A DNA stretch of 64,000 nucleotides from Sisyra terminalis (taxonomy: Eukaryota; Arthropoda; Insecta; Neuroptera; Sisyridae), in assembly GCA_958496175.1 (NCBI GenBank), contig OY292275.1, positions 7,316,001-7,380,000 of the forward strand, in the 5' to 3' direction. The notes beneath the pieces are model-generated. The model was not told where the DNA came from. It worked only from the letters and a program-made list of their open reading frames with translations, and ran no database searches. The translations under genes and the position numbers were made by a program. Below, piece by piece: positions 26,679-40,148 of this stretch. How positions within the stretch are numbered: position 1 is the first letter of the stretch; each line of letters begins with the position of its first letter.

Positions 26679-28814
26679 ATAAGTCAACACTACGCCTATG
26701 CATCACATCGTCATGGATTGGTTCTACTAGCCTTGTACCTGGATTTAGAATTTGGTTGAGATTCAATGTTTTAGTTGGTTTGAGTATGTGGTTCTATAGC
26801 ATTTAGATAAATTATTCGAAATTAATTGTTCGAAATAGAAATTTCAAGCAACTTTACATTCGGTAGTAAAATATTTGAGTAAGTAAATACCGATGTCGAA
26901 TTTTTAATGAAAATACTGGTCTGTATTATCGGTAAAATTCGAGATATTATTTTACTTTATCTACACTTCGATATAACTAATATCTTTTATGTGTATTTAT
27001 TGTATTTGTACTCATGGAAGCTTACATAACGCTTTGAAAATAGAAAACGTTATAAAAAGTTCACAGGAACCTTGTTTTCCATTAAGGATTCCAGTTCCAG
27101 ATCTAGGCAAATATTTAGCCTCGTCGTGGTAAGCGGTTTTTAGTAATATCTATTTTATAATACATAAAAGTTTATTTAATTACATCACACAATTTGTAAG
27201 ATTTTATTCTCATTCTTTTTTAATTAAATGATATTTTTTTTTGCAGCTTACGTTTAAATGTTTGCGATAAGAATATTTTTTTGTACAATACATTAAGGAA
27301 GCTACAATTTGCGCTAAGTTAAATGAAAATAATACGAAATTTGTTTTTCGAACAATTAATTTTATGGTAATTGGTTTCGAACCATTTACCTATAGTTGGT
27401 TCTCTGCTATGATTCCAAGGTGTCGCCTGGTACCAAGGAAAACTTTTACAATATGATACTAGTCGAGGTGATGGTTACCGAAAGAAAAAAAAACAAAATT
27501 CATGACGGACTTATAATTTTTAAATTAAAATTGCCCTAATTTTCTGCATTTTTTCGTTGGAAAAAACATTGACGTCAGAAATTATTGCTCACAGACCAAA
27601 AATTGTTAAATTTGAATTGTTAAATGGTGGTATTTGATCCGACTTTCTTAAAGATGCGTTTTTATTTAAATTGGATTAGTTAGGTTTAATAGGCATTAGT
27701 CAAAAATTTGTACATTTTTTTTTAAAATAAAGGTTTAATATTTACATATATTTTTCTGTTTTCTACTACCCTAATTATATAAATACCATCTCTATCATTT
27801 CCTACAAATCTTTCCTAGCTCAAAAAATCCGAAGTTTTGGATTTTGTTCACTGATGTTATGTTGTAAAGTTATTAATTGCCTAATTAAATAAATAAATTA
27901 AAAAATAGTTCAAATTAAACGCAGTAGTTGAGAAATTAATAAAATGTTCAATAAACCGTTTTTTTTTGTGGGTTTTTTGCTTAATGGTTTTTAACATTGC
28001 GTGTGGTTTATTTTTTTTTATATATAAAAATGTTTCCATATTTTTAAAGACCTTGTTCCCAATTATCTATTTTCAAGATACATTTTTCCAAAATATTAGT
28101 CTATGAATTTGTATATTTTGTGTGGAAAACATGAAAATGCAATAAATTTTTTTTTACACTTGCGAAACTATATTTTCGCACCTCCTCGTAACTTATTTGC
28201 ATAATTAATATTTTTCATTTTAAATTCATAATATTTGTTATGCAATATTCTGTTATTGGTTGTTTTTTGACATAAAATCCGCTTGTTAATAAATTTTTAT
28301 AGGCTTAAATTTATTATTGAAGATACTGGAGACAACGATAGTTTAATGATAATGGGGTAAAAGTCTGATTTATTTTTAACAAGATGAGAATATTTTGTAT
28401 GTTAATTTCACTATCGTACCTCCAGCATAACAGTTTTTTTTTGTATTTCTATTTTTATCTTTTTTATATTATGAATTTCTGTGTATCCATATAAATACAA
28501 ATTTCGCAGATATAGCAATGTAATTGCTTAATTTCTGGGTGAAGAAAAGAGCAAAGATTCTTAGATAAAAATTCGCTTCCTCAATGTAAACCACAATTCC
28601 AAATTTTTTTGATCAATAAAGAGGCTAATTGTACAAGAAGAAATAGAAAAAGTAAATGTTTTTTAACAAATCCAGGAATTGAAAGAATATATGAACGAAA
28701 GTTTAAATAATGGAGTAAGAGGAAGTAAATCTTCAGCAAAACTATAAGTAATATCGGAATACAAAAAAAAAAATTCCACAGAAGTTCTGTAAATACAGGT
28801 AGAAGTGCAAAATA
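26679..28814. other. AGPS 3' flank and AT-rich intergenic sequence
   Basis: The AGPS 3' UTR must start here; the nearest clear AATAAA strings are about 1 kb downstream (for example near 27729). Nothing else can be recognised. Confidence 0.5.
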
Positions 28815-28865
28815 CAATTCTTTATTGAAAAAGTTGTGGCTTTCGGATCCAAAGCCGTGTCAAAA

Positions 28866-28925
28866 GATTGACAATGTCGCCAACGTTTTGCAACCTCTCC
28901 GGGTCGCATCTTCAGGGCGTAATTG
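28866..28925 (-). ncRNA. Decayed hammerhead ribozyme in Penelope-like terminal region
   Basis: Minus strand: CTGAAGA at 28915-28909, a 7-bp stem II (TGCGACC/GGTTGCA), then AAAAC where GAAAC is required (28889-28886), followed by GTTGGCGAC. The invariant G is changed to A, as expected from CpG decay, so it should be inactive. Confidence 0.55.
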
Positions 28926-29072
28926 CTCCGAAACTAATCGCAGGATGGTCCTCAAGTCGTCCTACATACCATCCATTGTGAGTGGAAAATAAAGTTTAAA
29001 GCAGAAGAGCAGGTCAACCAATAAGAGAAGAAAGGGGATAATCCTTCTCTTTTTAGTTGAAGAGCTATTCAA

Positions 29073-29927
29073 CTAAAAAACCGGGAGAATCGCTTTCCAA
29101 GTAGAGTGAAGTTTGAGACCACTATCCCGACTATCCCTGTTGATGTTATTGGGATTCTTGTGGATCTCTATTCCTTCTCGGTACTTTCTTTTGAAAAAGC
29201 CACGAGAAGAAGAGAGAATTTCGGTCTCGTCGAATCGCATAGAATGTCCAGTAGCCAAACAATGCTCAGCCACAGCTGAGAGGTCCAAACTTTGCCCAAA
29301 TTTTACATTCATACGATGTTCCTTCAATCGTGTATTCACGAATCTCCCGGTTTCACCAATGTATACCTTTCCACATGAACAGGGGATTTTGTATACTCCC
29401 AGGCCTGTCCAGAACTGGGGTCTTGTCCTTTGGGGACGGAAGTATACAAGATATTTTCGTAGGAGGCTTGAACACCACCCTGAAATTATATTTCCTGAGC
29501 ACCCTTCCAATATGGTCAGATACACCTCAAAGATACGGGAGAGACACGAGACAATCCAAATTCTCAACTTCGTCCGGAGGTCACGAGCCATCTCGTGCTT
29601 TCAACCTATTAACGACTGACAAAATCTTTCTTCGATCGTATCCATTTCCACGTAACGCCCTAACGATGTGATTAATCTCCGAATCAAGCGACGAAATTTC
29701 CGAGATGGATAAAGCTCGATGAACTAGGGAGCTGATCATGGAACGTTTTTGGGATGGATGGTGGTGTGAAGAGGAATGTAGGTATCGGTCGGTGTGGGTG
29801 GGTTTTCTGTAAACACAATGACCCAAAGAGCCATCATCCCTACGTCGAACCAGGACATCAAGGAAGTAGCTTTTCCGTAGAAGCATCGAATTTTAGATTT
29901 AAGGCTTTCACGGTCGGTCTTATGCAA
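29073..29927 (-). pseudogene. Penelope-like reverse transcriptase / GIY-YIG endonuclease, truncated and frameshifted
   Basis: Two overlapping frames (29886-29581 and 29591-29073) read as one protein with a frame break near 29585. The upstream part resembles the linker after the reverse transcriptase, with SYFLDVLV and YRKPTHTDRYLH. The downstream part has GVYKIPCSCGKVYIGETGR, the GIY-YIG nuclease core (here GVY and YIG), then RLKEHR and AEHCLATGHS. The nuclease is thought to nick target DNA for insertion. The polymerase core is absent, so the copy is dead. Confidence 0.75.
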
Positions 29928-29967
29928 AATGCAACTCTTTATTGAAAAAGTTGTGGCTATACCTTTG

Positions 29968-30395
29968 TAAGGTTAAAATCGGCAGTTTTGGGGACATAAA
30001 AATTTTTTTGAACTAAACCGAACATGATTTTCATGTTTTTCGATCCGCTGAATACAAATTCGAAGTTTATGTAGACCATAAGCCGTTTTTATTGTAAGAA
30101 AATTGCCTGCTTTGCGAGCCTACCGTCTGTCCCTGGGTTAAAGGCGTATATGCCGTCATGGCAGGCACAAGCGAAAAGTGTTTTACGATGCAGGGATTCG
30201 GAACCCCAGTGTCGGCGTCTGGCTAGAGTTAGAAAGTAGGCTCGCAAAGCAGGCAATTTTCTTACAATAAAAACGGCTTATGGTCTACATAAACTTCGAA
30301 TTTGTATTCAGCGGATCGAAAAACATGAAAATCATGCTCGGTTTAGTTCAAAAAATTTTTTATGTCACCAAAACTGCCAATTTTAACCATTTTTT
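29968..30395. repeat. Foldback element with a 115-bp GC-richer loop
   Basis: Arms of about 150 bp (29968-30120 and 30236-30395) match inversely with few mismatches. The loop, about 30121-30235, is richer in G and C than anything nearby and non-coding. No hammerhead box was found. It abuts the terminal repeat of the Penelope-like element. Confidence 0.7.
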
Positions 30396-33300
30396 TCGGT
30401 TTTTTAAAGTTTTCTCGAATTTTTGAGGGTGTACGGGTCAAACCGACCCCGGATTCGTGTTCAGGGGGTCAAAATACGTAGATTTATGTAGGTCCGGTCA
30501 AAAGTACAGAGCACTTTTTTTTTTGTGTGCCGGTGTTGTGATTAATAGGCTCATTAATCCTTTCCGAGGGAGTTCTTTAACATTTTTGCTGTGAAATCAT
30601 TTTTACCATTGGATTAACCACAAAAGTAACTAATTGATGGTTTGTATTCTAATACTTGGCTAAGGAATCCAGCATTTCCTTAGCACATATTTCCTTGCAA
30701 ATATTTTGCAAAATTGTCCGTCTTTTCCTTATTACTCCGAGCCTATATAAATACATATTCATAAACGCCCACTGAAATATTTCTGAGTTAAAAAAATATA
30801 TCTATTATAACACTTTCATTGATTTTAAATTAGTTTTTAAATTTTGAATTAATGTCAAACATTTTTTTCGATTCGTAGAAATTAACTAAACAGATACCTT
30901 GTTTTTTTTTTAACAAGGCCTTCAACAATAAATCATTTACAATTCTTTCTTTGATAGAAAAAATCAAAAATTTCCTACCTATCCAATATTATGAAAAATA
31001 ACATTTCAAGTATATAAATTATCCCTCGCGACTTATTTGAATAACTGAATATCCAATCAGTCCACAGAATATTTTGAAAATGTACAATTTTTTTATATAC
31101 AAAATAACAATTTTGTGAAAAATTTATTGACCACTAAGTCAAGAAAATCAATTTAAATGAAGTCTTGTTATTTTTTTTTTTGTTGTTGTTGGGATTCCAA
31201 TATACTTGTATATTATAAATAATCCCATTCGATTCATTAATAATAATAAAAAAGAAAAAATAGCAAAAGTTATATTTTTATATTGGTTTTAGTGACGTAG
31301 CTGTAAGTGTAATTCTTGACGTAAAGTTTTTTTTTTTTTTAAATTTTATCTGATATTTACTAAAGACACTCCTTTTGAGGACGTAGATAACAATTGAAGC
31401 CAGACTATATTCATAAATCATGCATTTTAAAATAAATCAGAGAAATTTACGGAATGAATATAAATATAGAAAATCAATGGAATCACATACATGCAAAAGA
31501 ACAAGCATGGATATGGTAACAAGACATAAGAGAAATGGAATGGATGGGCTTTATTTTGAAGAAATTATATTTCTGTTGAAGGTGTTCCCGGAAAAAGGCG
31601 AAAAAATGAAGGATTATTATATAAGATCTGTTAAAACGAGGAATTCAATTACTATAATCTGGACAACCCAGTTGAAAAAAGGCATCGCTGGTTGGAGGAA
31701 ATCGTGGAACTTTATACCTACCAAAAACGGTTTTTATGACTTTTATAACTAAATAAATATGGATGCACTTCCATAAAATTGTTTTTGGGTTTTAAGAGCA
31801 TTAAAAAAAATTGTAAAATCAGAATTGCTCATGAGAACATAAAAGATTTTAGCCAATTTTGTTCTTCAAAACCTTCAATTCTTGATTTCCGATAAAGATT
31901 TAGTATAAAATCTTTTATGATATTTTAATGGTTTACCAATGGTTCTAATCAAATTAATAAATCACAGACATGTCCTAATTAAATTAATTATTCCAACCAA
32001 ACTGATTAGAAGTTGAATGATTAATATCGAAAATAAAGAAATTAATATCCACACGAGCAACAATATATATTTTCAAATGACGTCAATATTGCAAAATTGT
32101 TCGGAATTTCTTCTTGAAAATTACCATTTTGGTATGCCAAACATGCGAAAATAAACAATATTTTATGATCATTACGTATTTTTAATGTTTTATTTGAAAA
32201 TGCTGTAACAAATATACGTACAGGCTATTCGACGAAGCAATAAAACGGAGAGGTGTTAATTGTTCGCAATAGATTGAGTTTAGAGTTTGAAAAATCACTT
32301 GAAGATTTCCGTACGCCCCTTTTTTTGTAAGAGAAAATAAATCCAACGCGAGATAACATTTTCGTTATTTAATGATATTTGATCAAAGATCGTCTATGTA
32401 AAATTTATCCTGTTTCATTTTCTTCAAATCTTACAATCAGCCTTCAAAATAAATTATTTTTATTTTTGGGGCTTTCTCTCTTCTTATGTATTGAAATTCC
32501 TGTATAAGTAATCACTTAAAGAATAAATTTTTAAAAAGCATTTCCACATTAAATACATTGGATATTTAAAAAAAATAATATATAGAAGTTATTGAAAAAT
32601 ATACTTACACTAAATTTAAACACTTAAGTATTACCAAATGAATATTAAGTGAAAATATTTTTATTCCAAATTATTTTTTAACTCATAGATAATAATATTT
32701 GAGTATAAAGTTTATGTTTTATGATGAGAAAAATTAATGATATATTCTGCAAATGCATTTTTGTAATTTAATTGAATATTTGTTAAATAAGTATCGTAAT
32801 AAAATAATGATGATATCATAAATTTGATGATATCAATCCAAAAATTACGAAAGATTTAGGTAAAAATTCGAAAATTATGAGTTATGAAAAACAGATATGA
32901 AATTGCTAAAGAATATGCGTATGGCGAGGGACCAATATTTTTTACAATAAAATTATGAATTTTTATTAAAATGGATTGCTAAGACAATTCAAACCATTCA
33001 TTCCAGTAGCATGCAAGGGATGATGGTCTTTGTCTTTCAAAAATTATTCTTTTTGCTCTAGTATTTAAAGATAAAACCGTACTAAACTATTTTTTACTAC
33101 GTAGTAAAAAATAGTTATCATTGTTAAAATAAAATACCACCTGATGACAGGTAACAGCTGTTGAAATGCGTTGTGAAAAGTATAAAGAAAATTGATGAAT
33201 ACGACTTAACTAATAAATCATTAAAAGTTAATGATGGAAGCTTACTACTGGTCGAGTGGTCTAGGTGGCCCCTCCATAAATAATTTATCTACCATAATTG

Positions 33301-34244
33301 AAAAAAAGCGTTTTTTCTCTGTTTATTTAAACAATTATCTAACGATTTTTCTTCCTGAGGTAAAAACAACCCTAAATCTATCAATTTTGATTTTTAATAA
33401 AAGTCATTGATATACAGTTGAAGATATTTTTTCGAAATGGAAAAAAAATCTTTGAAATATATTTTTTTTAAAATTTAAGATCTTTGAAAAACCTTAACAA
33501 ATTATAAGAGATGGAAAATAACAAAATCAATATTTACTGAATAAAATTATTTATACGTAGGGTGTTTACATCCTGGTAAACAAATAAATAAAAAAAAACT
33601 AAATATTTTTCCACAACCTTCAAACATGTATGAGATAGGCAACACACATGCGTGAAAGTATAGTGGGTGTAGAAAAAATAAAACTTGTATAAGTTAATAT
33701 ACGGTAACTAGCGTTAATTGTCAATATCATTAAAATAAATATAGTTCGAATTTTATTTGCAATAATTGATTTTTATTATTTTTATTTCACCCAATTCACT
33801 TAGAAACAATGATTCATAAACCGTTGAAAAAACCAGCGCTAAAAAGGAAAACTCAGCTCTTTAAAAGAATCGATTTCCGGGCAAATTTGATGTAAATATT
33901 ATTATATTATTATAAAATTATATCACCTACTTTGACCAAGGTTTTTTACCTTCCTAACCAGGGCCAATCTTAACGTGTCGGCAGCCGTTGTGCAAAGACC
34001 CAATGTGCCGCCCCCCTACAAAATTTCTTAAGAAAATCAAATGTTATTTTCTTTTTAATAAATGAAAAGCAATTCAAATTCTCAGTTTAACACGTATATT
34101 TTTTTTTTGGCAGAGTAATCTGCTGCCATTTTCCACAGTGCAATCCGTTATCCATAAATATGTTTTTATTGGATTGGGTATACACTGAAATTGGTCCCAT
34201 TATTGTACACTAAATTTGGATAAAATTCGTATTTCAACTCTTGA
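30396..34244. other. AT-rich intergenic sequence, no gene
   Basis: A 110-codon frame (31420-31752) has no recognisable family. A partial tRNA-like A box is at about 33253-33275. Otherwise nothing can be assigned. Confidence 0.5.
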
Positions 34245-37200
34245 AATTAGTCCTTTTTGAAACTTTGAAACGATATTGTGGCTGTCCTTTTGCACACAGG
34301 ACAAAAATTTTTGCACAGTTGTACTCACATAAGGGCCTTGCTTAATAAGTCGTTTTCAAAAATAGGCCTTATATGGGAATCGCACCCCCTAAAAAATGAC
34401 CGATTTCAGGGTAAATTTGCTAAATGCAATTTTTCATCCTTAACTTTCCATTTTAATTTCCCAAGGATATAGCCACTACATGCATTTTATTTGTATATGG
34501 TTTTATTAAGAACGTTTTAATTAACAATATTCAATTGATTTGGTGTGAAAAAAACCAACCCTTATATCCTTTTCTTGCATTTGAAAATAGTCCTTTTTGA
34601 AACTTTGAAACGATATTGTGCCTGTCCTTTTGCACACAGGACGAAATTTTTTTCACAGTTGTACTCACATAAGAACCTTGCTTAATTAGTCGTTTTCAAA
34701 AATAGGCCTTATAAGGGAAACGCACCCCCTAAAAAATGACCGATTTCAGGGTAAATTTGCTAAATGCAATTTTTCATCCTTAACTTTCCATTTTAATTTC
34801 CCAAGGATATAGCCACTACATGCATTATATTTTTATATGGTTTTATTAAGGACGAATCAATTAACAATATTCAATTGATTTGGTGTGAAAAAAACCATCC
34901 CTTATATCCTTTTTTTGCAGTTGTAAAAAGTCCTTTTTGGAACTTTGAAACGTTATTGTGGCTGTCCTTTTGCACACAGGACGAAATTTTTTTCACAGTT
35001 GTAGACACATAAGGGCCTTGTTTCATAATGCATATTCAAAAATAGTCCTTATAAGGGAATCGCACCCCCTATAAAATGACCGATTTCAGGGTAAATTTGC
35101 TGTATGCAATTTTACATCCTTAACTTTCCATTTTAATTTCCCAAGGATATAGCCACTACATGCATTATATTTTTATATGGTTTTATTAAGGACGAATCAA
35201 TTAACAATATTCAATTGATTTGGTGTGAAAAAAACCATCCCTTATATCCTTTTTTTGCAGTTGTAAAAAGTCCTTTTTGGAACTTTGAAGCGTTATTGTG
35301 GCTGTCCTTTTGCACACAGGACGAAATTTTTTTCACAGTTGTAGACACATAAGGGCCTTGTTTCATAATGCATATTCAAAAATAGTCCTTATAAGGGAAT
35401 CGCACCCCCTAAAAAATGACCGATTTCAGGGTAAATTTGCTAAATGCAATTTTTCATCCTTAACTTTCTATTTTAATTTCCCAAGGATATAGCCACTACA
35501 TGCATTTTATTTGTATATTGTTTTATTAAGGACGAATCAATTAACAATATTCAATTGATTTGGTGTGAAAAAAACCATCCCTTATATCCTTTTTTTGCAG
35601 TTGTAAAAAGTCCTTTTTGAAACTTTGAAACGATATTGTGGCTGTCCTTTTGCACACAGGACAAAAATTTTTGCACAGTTGTACTCACATAAGGGCCTTG
35701 CTTAATAAGTCGTTTTCAAAAATAGGCCTTATAAGGGAATCGCACCCCCTAAAAATGACCGATTTCAGGGTAAATTTGCTGTATGCAATTTTACATCCTT
35801 AACTTTCCATTTTAAATTCCCAAGGATATAGCATTTACATGCATTTTATTTGTATATGGTTTTATTAAGAACGTTTTAATTAACAATATTCAATTGATTT
35901 GGTGTGAAAAAAACCAACCCTTATATCCTTTTCTTGCATTTGAAAATAGTCCTTTTTGAAACTTTGAAACGATATTGGGCCTGTCCTTTTGCACACAGGA
36001 CGAAATTTTTTTCACAGTTGTACTCACGTAAGGGCCTTGTTTCATAATGCGATTTCAAAAATAGTCCTTATAAGGGAATCTCATCCCCTTAAAAATGACC
36101 GATTTCAAGGTAAATTTGCTGAATGCAATTTTACATCCTTAACTTTCCGTTTTAATTTCCCAAGGATTCAGCCAATATATGCATTATAATTTATTATCGT
36201 TTTATTACGGACGTTTCAATTAACAATAGTCACTTGATTTGGAGCGAAAAAAACCATCCCTTATATCCTTTTTTTGCACTTGAAAATAGTCCTTTTTGGA
36301 ACTTTGAAACGTTATTGTGGCTGTCCTTTTGCACACAGGACGAAATTTTTTTCACAGTTGTAGACACATAAGGGCCTTGTTTCATAATGCATATTCAAAA
36401 ATAGTCCTTATAAAGGAATCACACCCCCTAAAAAATGACCGATTTCAGGGTAAATTTACCGATTTCAAGGTAAATTTGCTAAATGCAATTTTTCATCCTT
36501 AACTTTCCATTTTAATTTCCCATGGATATAGCCTCTACATGCATTATATTTTTATATGGTTTTATTAAGGACGAATCAATTAACAATATTCAATTGATTT
36601 GGTGTGAAAAAAACCATCCCTTATATCCTTTTTTTGCAGTTGTAAAAAGTCCTTTTTGAAACTTTGAATCGATATTGTGGCTGTCCTTTTGCACACAGGA
36701 CAAAAATTTTTGCACAGTTGTACTCACATAAGGGCCTTGCTTAATAAGTCGTTTTCAAAAATAGTCCTTATAAGGGAATCGCACCCCCTAAAAAATGACC
36801 GATTTCAGGGTAAATTTGCTAAATGCAATTTTTCATCCTTAACTTTCCATTTTAATTTCCCAAGGATATAGCCACTACATGCATTTTATTTGTATATGGT
36901 TTTATTAAGAACGTTTTAATTAACAATATTCAATTGATTTGGTGTGAAAAAAACCAACCCTTTTATCCTTTTCTTGCATTTGAAAATAGTCCTTTTTGAA
37001 ACTTTGAAACGATATTGTGCCTGTCCTTTTGCACACAGGACGAAATTTTTTTCACAGTTGTACTCACGTAAGGGCTTTGTTTCATAATGCGTTTTCAAAA
37101 AAAGTCCTTATAAGGGAATCTCATCCCCTTAAAAATGACCGATTTTAAGGTAAATTTGCTGACTGCAATTTTACATCCTTAACTTTCCGTTTTAATTTCC

Positions 37201-39943
37201 CAAGGATTCAGCCAATATATGAATTATATTTTAATATCATTTTATTACGGACGTTTCAATTAACAATAGTCACTTGATTTGGAGCGAAAAAAACCATCCC
37301 TTATATCCTTTTTTTGCACTTGAAAATAGTCCTTTTTGGAACTTTGAAACGTTATTGTGGCTGTCCTTTTGCACACAGGACGAAATTTTTTTCACAGTTG
37401 TAGACACATAAGGGCCTTGTTTCATAATGCATATTCAAAAATAGTCCTTATAAAGGAATCACACCCCCTAAAAAATGACCGATTTCAGGGTAAATTTACC
37501 GATTTCAAGGTAAATTTGCTAAATGCAATTTTTCATCCTTAACTTTCCATTTTAATTTCCCATGGATATAGCCTCTACATGCATTATATTTTTATATGGT
37601 TTTATTAAGGACGAATCAATTAACAATATTCAATTGATTTGGTGTGAAAAAAACCATCCCTTATATCCTTTTTTTGCAGTTGTAAAAAGTCCTTTTTGAA
37701 ACTTTGAATCGATATTGTGGCTGTCCTTTTGCACACAGGACAAAAATTTTTGCACAGTTGTACTCACATAAGGGCCTTGCTTAATAAGTCGTTTTCAAAA
37801 ATAGTCCTTATAAGGGAATCGCACCCCCTTAAAAATGACCGATTTCAGGGTAAATTTGCTGTATGCAATTTTACATCCTTAACTTTCCATTTTAATTTCC
37901 CCAGGATATAGCCACTACACGCAAAATATTTTTATATGGTTTTATTAAGAACGTTTTAATTAACAATATTCAATTGATTTGGTGTGAAAAAAACCAACCC
38001 TTATATCCTTTTCTTGCATTTGAAAATAGTCCTTTTTGAAACTTTGAAACGATATTGTGCCTGTCCTTTTGCACACAGGACGAAATTTTTTTCACAGTTG
38101 TACTCACGTAAGGGCTTTGTTTCATAATGCGTTTTCAAAAAAAGTCCTTATAAGGGAATCTCATCCCCTTAAAAATGACCGATTTTAAGGTAAATTTGCT
38201 GACTGCAATTTTACATCCTTAACTTTCCGTTTTAATTTCCCAAGGATTCAGCCAATATATGAATTATATTTTAATATCATTTTATTACGGACGTTTCAAT
38301 TAACAATATTCACTTTATTTGGAGCGAAAAAAACCATCCCTTATATCCTTTTTTTGCACTTGAAAATAGTCCTTTTTGGAACTTTGAAACGTTATTGTGG
38401 CTGTCCTTTTGCACACAGGACGAAATTTTTTTCACAGTTGTAGACACAAAAGGGCCTTGTTTCATAATGCATATTCAAAAATAGTCCTTATAAGGGAATC
38501 ACACCCCCTAAAAAATGACCGATTTCAGGGTAAATTTACCGATTTCAGGGTAAATTTGCTAAATGCAATTTTTCATCCTTAACTTTCCATTTTAATTTCC
38601 CATGGATATAGCCTCTACATGCATTATATTTTTATATGGTTTTATTAAGGACGAATCAATTAACAATATTCAATTGATTTGGTGTGAAAAAAACCATCCC
38701 TTATATCCTTTTTTTGCAGTTGTAAAAAGTCCTTTTTGAAACTTTGAATCGATATTGTGGCTGTCCTTTTGCACACAGGACAAAAATTTTTGCACAGTTG
38801 TACTCACATAAGGGCCTTGCTTAATAAGTCGTTTTCAAAAATAGTCCTTATAAGGGAATCGCACCCCCTAAAAAATGACCGATTTCAGGGTAAATTTGCT
38901 GTATGCAATTTTACATCCTTAACTTTCCATTTTAATTTCCCAAGGATATAGCCACTACATGCATTATATTTTTATATGGTTTTATTAAGAACGTTTTAAT
39001 TAACAATATTCATTTGATTTGGTGTGAAAAAAACCATCCCTTATATCCTTTTTTTGCAGTTGTAAAAAGTCCTTTTTGAAACTTTGAAACGATATTGTGG
39101 CTGTCGTTTTGCACACAGGACAAAAATTTTTGCACAGTTGTACTCACATAAGGGCCTTGCTTAATAAGACGTTTTCAAAAATAGGCCTTATAAGGGAATC
39201 GTACCCCCTAAAAAAAGACCGATTTCAGGGTAAATTTGCTAAATGCAATTTTCATCCTTAACTTTCCATTTTAATTTCCCAAGGATATAGCCACTACATG
39301 CTTTTTATTTGTATATGGTTTTATTAAGAACGTTTTAATTAACAATATTCAATTGATTTGGTGTGAAAAAAACCAACCCTTATATCCTTTTCTTGCATTT
39401 GAAAATAGTCCTTTTTGAAACTTTGAAACGATATTGTGCCTGTCCTTTTGCACACAGGACGAAATTTTTTTCACAGTTGTACTCACGTAAGGGCTTTGTT
39501 TCTTAATGCGTTTTCAAAAATAGTCCTTATAAGGGAATCTCATCCCCTTAAAAATGACCGATTTCAAGGTAAATTTGCTGACTGCAATTTTACGTCCTTA
39601 ACTTTCCGTTTTAATTTCCCAAGGATTCAGCCAATATTTGAATTATATTTTAATATCATTTTATTACGGACGTTTCAATTAACAATAGTCACTTGATTTG
39701 GAGCGAAAAAAACCATCCCTTATATCCTTTTTTTACACTTGAAAATAGTCCTTTTTGGAACTTTGAAACGTTATTGTGGCTGTCCCTTTGCACTAAGGAC
39801 GAAATTTTTTTCACAGTTGTAGACACATAAGGGCCTTGTTTCATAATGCGTATTCAAAAATAGTCCTTATAAGGGAATCGCACCCCCTAAAAAGTGACCG
39901 ATTTCAGGGCGAATTTTCTGTATGCAATTTTACATCCTTAACT
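34245..39943. repeat. 340-bp satellite array, 17 monomers, with 1,040-bp higher-order repeat
   Basis: The string TGTCCTTTTGCACACAGG recurs at about 34283, 34623, 34963, 35303, 35643, 35982, 36322, 36682, 37022, 37362, 37722, 38062, 38402, 38762, 39102 and 39441, with a mutated copy at 39781. Spacing is 339-340 bp except three intervals of 360 bp, caused by a 20-bp internal duplication of ACCGATTTCAGGGTAAATTT. In 36.3-38.8 kb, monomers recur as a block of three (360 + 340 + 340 = 1,040 bp) that is almost identical between repeats. A 60-66 codon frame conserved in many monomers follows from sequence identity, not coding. Confidence 0.95.
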
Positions 39944-40148
39944 CAAATTTAGTGGTGTCAAAAATCACTATCCTCAATGCTTTTTAGTTGAATTTTTTAA
40001 TTTGATTTAAATTATTTTTTCATTTTGATGGTTTTTGTGAATTTTTTTTGTTTTTTTTTTTTTTTTTTTGTAGGGGTTTTAAGAGAGGTGGAAAATGGGT
40101 AGCCGAGTTTCACCTATGAATATGCCGATGAAAAATTTTGTTCTTTAG

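Larger units (their letters stand above)
28815..29958 (-). mobile_element. Degenerate Penelope-like element with GIY-YIG domain
   Basis: Read on the minus strand. A direct repeat of 27 bp (ending AAAAAGTTGTGGCT) lies at both ends, at about 28817-28843 and 29932-29958. Between them are the C-terminal reverse-transcriptase remnant and the GIY-YIG endonuclease typical of Penelope-like elements. A decayed hammerhead core sits inside the 3' terminal region, as known for the terminal repeats of this class. 5'-truncated; most of the reverse transcriptase is missing. Confidence 0.75.

Noticed and set aside
29113..29671. Plus-strand frames of 113-168 codons
   Set aside because: They are antisense to the GIY-YIG/reverse-transcriptase frames, which carry clear motifs.
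31420..31752. 110-codon frame on the plus strand
   Set aside because: Biased composition, no recognisable domain, no splice or promoter context. May be chance, although expression data could change this.
34278..39696. Repeated 60-86 codon frames (starting with AVLLHTG-type peptides) in the satellite
   Set aside because: They recur because the monomers are near-identical. Several are interrupted or end at different places, most start on non-ATG codons, and no promoter or family match is visible.
34245..39943. CRISPR-like regular repetition
   Set aside because: Whole 340-bp monomers repeat without unique spacers, and the host is a eukaryote; this is satellite DNA.
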